NCBI GenBank assembly: GCA_016946835.1 | Contig: JACVTC010000199.1 | Location: 1-40,000 of the forward strand | From: Neocallimastix lanati (nom. inval.) | Lineage: Eukaryota > Neocallimastigomycota > Neocallimastigomycetes > Neocallimastigales > Neocallimastigaceae | DNA: 40,000 bases | Reading direction: 5' to 3' | Shown here: positions 30,984 through 40,000 of the stretch, in pieces | Numbering within the stretch: position 1 is the stretch's first letter | Layout: each line of letters opens with the position of its first letter | Notes under the pieces: model-generated | Databases searched by the model: none | The model's input: the letters and a program-made list of their open reading frames with translations, nothing else | Told to the model about the DNA's origin: nothing | Made by a program: the position numbers and the translations under genes

Positions 30984-33613
30984 ATTATGATAACAAAAAA
31001 AGGAAAAGAAAAAAAAAAGGACTCTTTAAAATTTAAATATTTAAATATATATATGTATATATATATTTTAAAAAGTTCATTTATTAAAACTATTAATAAA
31101 AATTATTTTATTATATTAATTTTTAATAATTAATAATTAATAATAAATAAAAATAAATAATAAATAATAATAAATTTGTAATAATAAATAGCAAAAACTT
31201 TTTTAATAGTGAAAAAAAAAATTCATTTATTATTAATTTTTGTTTCTAGTTTTATTTATTTAAATTTTATATTATAATTTTTATCCATATTCTTTTATCA
31301 TTATTTATTATTTATTTAATTATTTAATTATTTAATTATTTATTAAAAAGAAATCATCAAAATTAAAAAAGAATATTTCAATAGTTTTTAGATATTAAAA
31401 TAAAAAGGAAATCCATCAATAGACTGTTTAAATAGATTAAAAAACAAACAAAAAAACAAACAAACAAAAGAAAACAATATGAAAACAATATGAAAACAAT
31501 GAAACTCGTAATGCTCCAATAAAGTTGAAAATTAAAAATGAAATAAAAAAATTTATTTATTTATAGATATATTTATTTAATTTTATATTTATTTATTTAT
31601 TTAATTTTATATTTATTTATCTATTTGTATATATAGATAAAAAAAAATAAATATTAATATTTATTATTTATTATTTATATCTCCAATATTTATATTTAAT
31701 ATTTCATAAGTTAATGTTTAATATTTATAAAATTTATATTTTTCTAATTTAAAACATTTTTATTATTATTTATTATTCAACTATTATTAATTATTAATTT
31801 TTATTTATTGTTTATTATTTTTTACCATCAAAATAATAATAAAAGAAAAGAAATTATTGGTGGAAGAGCTTAAGATGAAATTCTAACCAGTAAACTTTAA
31901 TACTTAATCAAATGGATATTTTAATTAATGCTCAAAACATAAAATATTAAATAAATGAATAAAATAATAAGACATTCATTATTAAACTTTTTTTTTTTTT
32001 TGGTTAAAATTAATTAATAATATTTTAATAATAACAATAATATTTTAATAATAATAATAATATTTTAATAATAATAATAATATTTTAATAATAATAATAA
32101 TTTAATAATAATTAAAAAATGATAATAATATTAATAAATTCAACAACAAATGATAGTAAAAAAGTTTAAATAAATAATTAAATTCTAATAATTAAATATT
32201 GATAATAATAAATATAATATTAATAATAATAATTAAATAATAAAACAATAAATTAAAAATAAATAATATTAAAATTAAAAAATAAATAAAATTTAATAAT
32301 AATAAAAAAACAATCATATTAAATAATAAATAATAATAAATAATATAATAAATAATAAAAAAGAGTATTTATTAATAAATAATAAATAATAAATAATAAA
32401 TAATAAATAATAAATAATAAATAATAAATAATAAATAATAAATAATAAATAATAAATAATTTAATAATAAATAATAAATAATAAATAATAAATAATAAAT
32501 AATAAATAATAAATAATAAATAATAAATAATTAAATAATAAATAATAAATAATAAATAATAAATAATAAATAATAAATAATAATAATAATAATTAATAAT
32601 AAATAATAAATAATAAATAATAAATAATAAATAATAAATAATAAATAATAAATAATAAATAATAAATAATAAATAATAAATAATTGAATAATAAATAATA
32701 AATAATAAATAATAAATAATAAATAATAAATAATAAATAATAAATAATAAATAATTGAATAATAAATAATTAAATAATTGAATAATAAATAATAAATAAT
32801 AAATAATAAAAAATAGATAATAAAATTTATGAAACGGCCTATTATAATTTAAAACTTAATTCTTATATAAAATAAAAAAAAATTAAGATTAATAATTAAA
32901 TTTAATTTATGGAAAACAGTTATATAAGTTTGTTTTATAAAAAAAAAAAAAAAAAAGATTAAAATAAAAAACTGGGATATATATATAGAAAACTTTTCCT
33001 TCTGTTTAAAATTTTTTTTTTTTTTTTTTTACTAAAATAATAACTTTTAATTTTTAAGTTTATAATATTTAATAATTTATATATAAATTATTTATTTTTA
33101 AATAGTAAAATAATATTTTTTATTATTTTTTCACTAATTAAACGAGAAAGTTAAAAAAAAAAAAAAAAAAAAAAAACCACTAATACTATAAATACAAAAA
33201 TTTATTGTCTTTTACTATAAAAAAAAAAGTAATCGTTTTGTAAATATAACATTTTTTTTATAGTGTTAAGAAAGACAATTTAATATTTATTAGTGGTGAT
33301 CAATTTGTTAATATTATATATATAAATTCATTTTCAATTGTAATATAATACTTATACTTAATTTAATATCAAAGAAAAAAAAATAGGAACTATAGTAATA
33401 TAGTTGTAAAATTGCTATATATATAAATAAAATTAAAGTAATAAAAAGTAAAAAAAAAAAAATTTTGGTACATAACAAACTATAGCTAGATAGTAAAAAA
33501 AAAAAAAAAAAAAAAGAAAACCAATTTTTTTTGTAAAAATACTTGAATAATTTAATTTTAATTTAATACAAAATAATATTTTTTGTTTAAACTTATATAA
33601 AAAAAAAAAAAAA
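30665..33613. other. AT-rich spacer
   Basis: No gene or RNA was seen. TATTTTAATAATAATAA repeats lie at about 32010-32110, and the heptamer satellite at 32374-32812. T and A homopolymers lie before the start of the next gene. Confidence 0.6.
32374..32812. repeat. AATAAAT heptamer satellite with spaced interruptions
   Basis: About 440 bp of AATAAAT period-7 repeat broken by AATTTAAT, AATTAAAT and several AATTGAAT variants. The breaks hint at a higher-order repeat of roughly 60-100 bp. Confidence 0.9.
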
Positions 33614-35604
33614 ATGAAGTTCAATACTTTATTCTTAAATTTATTATTCAATTTTGCTCTTGCTTATTCTGAGAGTATTAATGCTGAAAGTTTTGCTGTC
33701 GGTACTCCAGCGACCTGTAATATAAAAAAATTAACTCAAAACCATAAACTTTACTATGCTTCAATTGTAAGTTTATTATTATTTAATAGAAATAATTATT
33801 CTTTATAACATAATAATTTCATAAATAAAAAATATGTTAATTATATATATATTTACTTATTTAATATATAAATTTAATATTTTATATTAATAATAATTAA
33901 AAATAAAAAAAAAAAAAATTGTTTCTATATTAATGAATAATAAATTTTTAAAAATAAAAAGCCTACTGAACTTATCAGAGATAATTGTGACAACTATGTT
34001 GTTGCTATGAATGCAGATCCAGACTCCCAAGGAAAATACAGATTTGGTAAATATATAATAAATAAAATTAAAACAAAGGCACTTGTTTAAAATTGTTGAA
34101 AAATAGCTAAGATAATTATATGATGATATAGTTTTTAAATATTCAAATAACGATATAGACAAAAAAATTGTTTCTAGTCTAATATAATATATAATATTAA
34201 TAAATAAATAAATGAATCTATTTTTATTAATTTTAATTTTAATTTTATTTTTTATTTTTTTTAAATCTATTATATATATTTATCTAATAATAATAATAAT
34301 AATAAAAAATTAATTTACCATATATTATATTTATTATCAAAAAACTTAAAAAAAAAAATATTCAAATAGTAAAAACTTATATTAGAGATGGATGTGAAGA
34401 TTGTGGTCCATATGACTTAAAGTTGAGTGTTAAGGCTATCATGGATATTGGTAATTCCAGAAAAGCTAAAGTATTCTGGGCTATATTTTCTAAGGATGGT
34501 GATCTTTTCGGGGGACCATTCAAACCAGAATTAACAGAATCTGAAAGTAAAAAACTTTTAAGTCTTAGTGGTGAAAAGAATATGGGTGGAGTAATGAAAA
34601 AATTTACTCAAAAAGCTATAAATATGGTGAAAAATAAAAAGGTTCATGAATCAGAATTCCCATGGACTAAGAATGGTAAAGATGAAGAGGAAGTCGTCAA
34701 TGTTGTTAAGACTACAGTGATTAAGAAAACAGTTGTTAAAACCGATATAAGAAAACTTGTTGTCGTTAAAACTAAATCTGAAGGTGAAACTCCTTCTCAT
34801 CTTTTCAAAGGTAAACCAACTCATCTTCCAGAATTTAAACTTGGAAATGAAAAGAAGAAAGTAGAAAAACCAAAAGAAGAAAAACAAAAAGGAGAAGAGA
34901 ATGAAGAAGAAGAAGCTACTTCAGGATCAGGATCAGGAGTTTTTAAGGGTACTGTTGCTGTTTCAGTAGCTGCTGGTGCTGCATTACTTCTTCTTCGTAG
35001 AAAATCCCCAAAGAAAACCTATATCTTTGGAGAGTCACTTGATAATCTTGGTAGTGGTAATGATTCGATAAACTCTACTACTGGCACCAAGGAACTCTAT
35101 GCCAAGACAAAGAATGGACAACGATTAAAGATTAATATTCCAGTCAATAATAACTTTGATGATGTCGCTCATATCCAAATCTTTTCTCCAAAGAGAAGAG
35201 AATCCTACCCAAATATGGATGTATATAATGTTCATACACAGAGAGCCTACGTCAGCGACAACAACTCCTATGACAGTGTTTCCTTACCACAACCACAACA
35301 GGAACAACCACAACCCCATGCTCAATTACCAATTCCAACCAATGACTTTATGACGGCCTTTAATCCAATCGAACAACCCGATTTAGCCGCTATGCCAAAA
35401 GAAAATATTGGTTCGTATGACTGTACGAAGGTAACCTCACGTATGGCGGATGATCCCTACTACGATCACTATAACTATTTAGAGGAAAAGGAAGAAGAGA
35501 TTTACAATTCCGTTCCAAAAGAAATGAATAGAGTCTATGCCAATAATGCCAATAATAGTCCAACCGATATTTTACTTGATTATCTTGATGGTGATGATTT
35601 ATAA
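33614..35604 (+). CDS. Membrane-anchored expansin/RlpA-like (DPBB) protein
   Basis: Three exons: 33614-33766, 33962-34046 and 34370-35604, giving 490 residues. Introns of 195 and 323 nt start GTAAGT and GTAAAT and end AAAG and ATAG, in phases 0 and 1. The signal peptide is about residues 1-18. Residues about 30-130 fit the double-psi beta-barrel of expansin/RlpA proteins: Cys 35, YYASI, DNCDNYVVAMNA, VKTYIRDGCEDCGPYDLKLS, and VFWAIF. The usual DLDLS reads DLKLS, so one conserved Asp is Lys. A Lys/Glu-rich stalk follows, then a membrane segment (GTVAVSVAAGAALLLL, about residues 280-296) with a following RRK, and an acidic, Gln/Pro-rich cytoplasmic tail. It may loosen or bind cell wall. The tail suggests an attachment or signalling role, which is inference. 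Confidence 0.8.
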
Positions 35605-35651
35605 ATGATTTAATTTTATTAAGAAAAAAAAAAAAAAAAGAAAAAAAAAAG

Positions 35652-35682
<31 letters not shown>

Positions 35683-36261
35683 AATAATTTAATTATAATT
35701 ATTTTTTTTTTTTGAAATTTTGAAATTTTGAAATTTTTAACATTTTTTTTATTTAAATTTTAATCTTATTTTAATTTTATTTATAATAATAATTTAAATA
35801 GTATAAATATTAACCAATAATAAATACAAAAAAAAATTATTTATCATGTTTAAATAAATTTTTTATTTTTATATTTTTATTTTTATATTTTTTTATTTTT
35901 TAATTTTTTTTTTTTTTTATTTAAATATTAATTTTACATATACATATACATATTTTATTTTGAATCTGTTTTTTTTTTTTTTTTTTTTTTATATATTATA
36001 AACTATTAAAAATTTTTTTTTTTATATTTTTAATTAATTGTTCAATTTATTAAATTTCAATTTATTAAAAAAATTTATATTTATATATATATATAAATTT
36101 TTTTTTTTTCATTTTCTTTATTTTTTATAATAATAATAAATAAAATAAAAAAAAAAAATAAAATAAAATAAATGAATTAAATTAAAATAAACAAAATAAA
36201 AAAAAAAAAAAAAAGTTTAGTTAAATTGAATCCTTTTTCTGATATAGAAGAGGTTTAATGG

Positions 36262-36309
36262 GTTAATGGCTGGAGATTAACAACAATGATCTCCTTTACA
36301 AATGTTAAC
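36262..36309 (+). ncRNA. Possible structured RNA
   Basis: It lies in a short complex stretch (36225-36325). GGAGAT (36272-36277) pairs with ATCTCC (36289-36294), outer GTTAA (36262-36266) with TTAAC (36305-36309), and a T run follows. No known snRNA or snoRNA signature was recognised. Confidence 0.25.
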
Positions 36310-36472
36310 TTTTCTTGTTTTATTTGATTAAAAAAAAAAAAAATTAATTTTTTTTTTTAATTTTCCTTTTATAGATGTATGTTAAACTAATATTACTGTA
36401 ACTTTATTATTATTACTATTATTATAAAAAAAAAAAAAATAATAATAATAATAAAATTTTTAATTAATATTT

Positions 36473-36528
<56 letters not shown>

Positions 36529-36968
36529 GAATGATTTTATTTTTTATGTCAATTATTTTTATACATCAAATCCTCACTTTTAATAATAATTAAAAAAAAA
36601 AAAACTATGAATAATTGAATTTTTCATCCTATGAATTATTGAATTATTCTCCTTTTATCAAACCATTTAATTATTATTATTATTATTATTATTTTATATT
36701 GATATATTTTAAATATTAACATTTTATCTTTTAATCTTTGTGGGTTATCTATGATTTTAATACAGTATAAAAATAATATATCTTTTTTTTTTGTATCTAT
36801 GATACAAAATGTATTTAATATTTATCATTATCCTTTTTTTTACTTCTCTTATATATATATTTATATATAAAGTTAATCATGGATAATAATTTTTTGTATT
36901 TCTGTATATGCTATTTCTGTCTATGCTTTTTTTTTTTTTTTTTTCAAAAAAAAAAAATATTAAATAAA

Positions 36969-37210
36969 ATTTACTTGTTTAGGTTTATTTTTATATGTCA
37001 AAAGAATCTTTATAAAAAAAAAAATAAAAATAAAAATAAAAATTATTAAATTAAATAAAAAATAAAATTTATTATTACAAGGATATTTACTTGTTTAGGT
37101 TTATTTTTATATGTCAAAAGAATCTTTATAAAAAAAAAAAAAAAATAAAAATAAAAATAAAAATAAAAATTATTAAATTAAATAAAAAATAAAATTTATT
37201 ATTACAAGGA
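36969..37210. repeat. Tandem duplication of about 116-126 bp
   Basis: The copies begin ATTTACTTGTTTAGG at 36969 and 37085 and end TTATTACAAGGAT. They differ only in the length of the A/AAAAAT run. Confidence 0.9.
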
Positions 37211-37611
37211 TAAAAAAAAAAAAGTTTTATTCTAAAAAATTTTCTGTATAATTAGGTATAATGTATAATTTAAACTATCAAGAAAAAATTAAAATAAAAT
37301 AAAATAAAAACGTAAAATTTTAATCATATATAAATATAATTATTCTTTGTTTGAATGTTATTTAATAAAATTACTTCATTAAATATTATATATATATATA
37401 TTTAATTATGTATATAAAAAAAAATTATAAAAAAATTGTAATAGATATTAAATTTATAATTTTAAGAATAAAAAAAGGTTATATTTAATGAATTATTTTA
37501 AGAATTAAAAAAGTTTATATTTAATAAAGTTTTCTTTTTAGATTTTATTTTTATTTTTATTATTTAGTGTTTCATTTTACATTTATTTTTTATTTTTATT
37601 TTTATTTTTAT

Positions 37612-37666
<55 letters not shown>

Positions 37667-37721
37667 ATATTATATTATTTAAATTAATTATAATATAGTT
37701 GAAATAATATAATATTTTAGT

Positions 37722-37753
<32 letters not shown>

Positions 37754-39276
37754 TTAAAGTTGATAAAGTTTTTTGGATATTATTAGAAACCATCAAATAA
37801 AATAATACACATAGAAACCTAGAAACAATTTTTTTTATTTATTAAAAAAAAAAAGAGAGAGAGAAAGAACATGGCCGTCACATAAAAGTTAAAATAACAT
37901 AAAAAGTTTAAAATAAAAATAACATAAATAATAATAAATAAAATATAAATAATAATAAAAAAAAAAAGAAAAATTATAGATGTGTATGCATATACTATAT
38001 TCATTAATAATTAAATATATATATATATATATTTTGGTTATTTTTATATTTATTCAATTACTCAATTTAATTCAAATAAGTTATTTATTTATTTATTTAT
38101 TTTATTTTTATTTTTATTTTTTAAATTAAAATATTAATTAATTAATTAAAAAAATTAAAATATTTCAATCTTTTTTTTTTTATTGATATAAATGTTAAAA
38201 TAGTGTTAATGGTTAAGATGTTATTATAACTATTTATTATAACTATTTCAACACTAAATGTCAATATCAATATATTTAGATATCAATTGAATATAAAATT
38301 ATAAATGTTATTATTTAATATTATTATTAAATATTATTATTTAATATTATTATTAAATATTATTATTAAATATTATTATTAAATGTTATTATTTTTTATT
38401 TTTTATTTTTTTTTAAACTTTTAATTATTCATTTTAATTTTGTTTATTTAATATAAATATTAAAAAAATTTTTTTTTTTTTTTTTAATTAGTGTTAAATT
38501 TTTATTAAATTTTATTAAAAAAAAATTTTTTTTTTTTTTTAAATATTTTAGAAAGTATGAGTAATACTATTTAAATTATTATTTTTTTTTCCTTTTAATC
38601 CTATTCTCTGTATTATTTATTATTTATTATTTATTTTTATTTATGTACTGTTAAAGTGTAGCTATCTCTTTTAAAAATTTCAGTTATTTTTGTTTCTTAT
38701 TATATATATATTATATATATAATATTCATATTTAAAACTTTTTATTTTATCTTTTTTTTTTTTTTAAGGGATATATAAAAATTTTAATTATATATATATT
38801 TAATTATCAAAGTCATTTTTATATCTTTATATATATCTATATCTATAATTATTTTTATTATTTTATCTTTTATTTCCTTTTTTTTTTTCCTTTATATTAT
38901 GAATAATATCAAAAAAAAAAAAAAAAATTATTATTTATTATTATTATTATATAATTATTATTTTTTTTTAATTTTTAATTATTATTTAATTATTTAATCA
39001 TTTAATTATTAATTATTAATTACTATTTAATTATTTGTTTATTTAATTATTTTTTATTAATTGTTTGTTATCTTTTGTTGGTTATGATGTAAATTATGTA
39101 ACAGTCAATAAACTACTTATAAAGTTTTTTTCTTTTATTTTCTATAGGTTGGATAGAAAAAGAATAGCATTAAAATTCTATTTTTCATTAATAATAATTT
39201 CTTAGATCATATTCATTCTATTGATCTTCTTCAGCATTCATCACATTTAATCCATTCAATCATTTTCTTAACTTTT

Positions 39277-39358
39277 AGTTTTAATTATTAATCACAGATA
39301 TATCATTTATTAATTATTAATTACAAATAATATATATCTGTGATTAATAATTAAAACT
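39277..39358. repeat. Perfect palindrome, 27-bp arms
   Basis: Arms 39277-39303 and 39332-39358 are exact reverse complements (AGTTTTAATTATTAATCACA and onward), with a 28-nt loop. It could be a tiny foldback element or a hairpin RNA source. Confidence 0.85.
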
Positions 39359-39698
39359 ATATCATTTGAATATATGATTTATAGTATTTAGTATTAAATA
39401 TATATATAATATAAGTTCATATTATAATATCTTAATATTTATTTTATTAATAATTTATTAATAAAGATTTATTATTTATTATTAATAATTTATTAATAAA
39501 ATAAATATTTATTATTAATAATTTATTATTAATAATATATTAATATTTATTATTCTTAATTTATTATTAGTAATTTATTAATAAACATTTATTATTTATT
39601 ATTCATAATTTATTATTAAATAATATTAATTATTGGTTTAATGAATTCATCCTATGATTGATTGAATGGATGATATTAGATTCTCTTTTTCTATTTAT

Positions 39699-39737
<39 letters not shown>

Positions 39738-40000
39738 AAATCTGTATCTTTATTTTTATTTTATTAAGAATTGCTATTGATAATATATTATAATATATTA
39801 TAATATATTACATTATATTATTTATTATAGATAATATATATACTATGATCTATTATATATATTTATAAATAATAAATAATAAATAAATAGTACTATTTAT
39901 TTATCTATTTATCTATCTATTTATCTATTCATTTATATATCTATTGTATATCTATTTATCTATTTATTTATTTATCTATTCACTAATTAATTATTAATAT

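Larger units (their letters stand above)
35605..40000. other. AT-rich spacer
   Basis: No gene was seen. Long A and T runs (for example about 37612-37663 and 39700-39730) and ATT or AATATT repeats (38300-38390) dominate. The hairpin at 36262-36309, the duplication at 36969-37210 and the palindrome at 39277-39358 are listed separately. Confidence 0.6.

Noticed and set aside
34423-35604. Expansin-like gene starting at the internal Met 34423
   Set aside because: Two well-formed introns upstream add a signal peptide and complete the barrel domain, so the internal start is not used.
39250-39674. Inverted ATCCATTCAATCA repeats as ends of a DNA element
   Set aside because: Only 13 bp match and the outer sequence diverges at once; not enough to call an element.

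Overview
The window looks like nuclear DNA of an anaerobic gut fungus (Neocallimastigomycota, Neocallimastix/Piromyces-like). It has extreme A+T content outside genes, long homopolymers and AAT/AATAAAT microsatellites. Proteins have Asn-rich low-complexity stretches, introns are short with GTAAGT donors, and one gene is a secreted pectin methylesterase with a fungal CBM1. The genus is inferred from this style, not from a marker gene. No rRNA gene, credible tRNA gene or CRISPR array was seen.

Positions 1-17897 are a pile-up of three LTR retrotransposons. Element A (minus strand, cut by the left edge) has gag and the start of pol. Element B (4372-12372, minus) is complete, with LTRs of 844/845 bp that differ by one T in a homopolymer, gag, and a pol with protease, RT, RNase H and integrase. 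Element C (12373-17897, plus) is a chromovirus with one long gag-protease-integrase-chromodomain frame from which almost all of RT and RNase H has been lost in frame. Its 5' LTR lacks its first 13 bases where it meets element B, and its 3' LTR cuts a FLYWCH/MULE-type transposase gene (17898-18749).

A and B are relatives. In both, gag ends at the same -1 slippery heptamer TTTAAAC, followed after exactly 8 nt by a GGGAG/CTCCC hairpin with an 8-nt loop, and pol opens in the -1 frame. In B a downstream GCTTC can pair with the hairpin loop to give an H-type pseudoknot. In both, the tRNA-type primer binding site is bracketed by an inverted repeat joining the LTR end to the leader, and the protease motif reads D-S-C instead of D-S/T-G. 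Element C has no tRNA primer site. Instead the 11 bases at its LTR/leader junction are an exact complement of an LTR segment 52 nt downstream of a TATA box, as expected for Tf1/sushi-type self-priming. All three leaders carry their own repeated stem-loop or repeat cassette (two copies in A, five of about 40 bp in B, eight of 40-41 bp in C).

Positions 18750-25112 are mostly low complexity. They contain three islands of more complex sequence (about 19160-19600, 22130-22375 and 22610-22962, the last with a long poly(A) tail) and a 938-bp element with terminal inverted repeats (23687-24624).

The right part holds two host genes. A two-exon pectin methylesterase-CBM1 gene (25113-26582, minus) encodes a secreted 448-residue enzyme. 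A three-exon gene (33614-35604, plus) encodes a 490-residue predicted type I membrane protein with an expansin/RlpA-like double-psi beta-barrel outside and an acidic tail inside. The remaining sequence to 40000 is AT-rich spacer with microsatellites, perfect palindromes and one tandem duplication.
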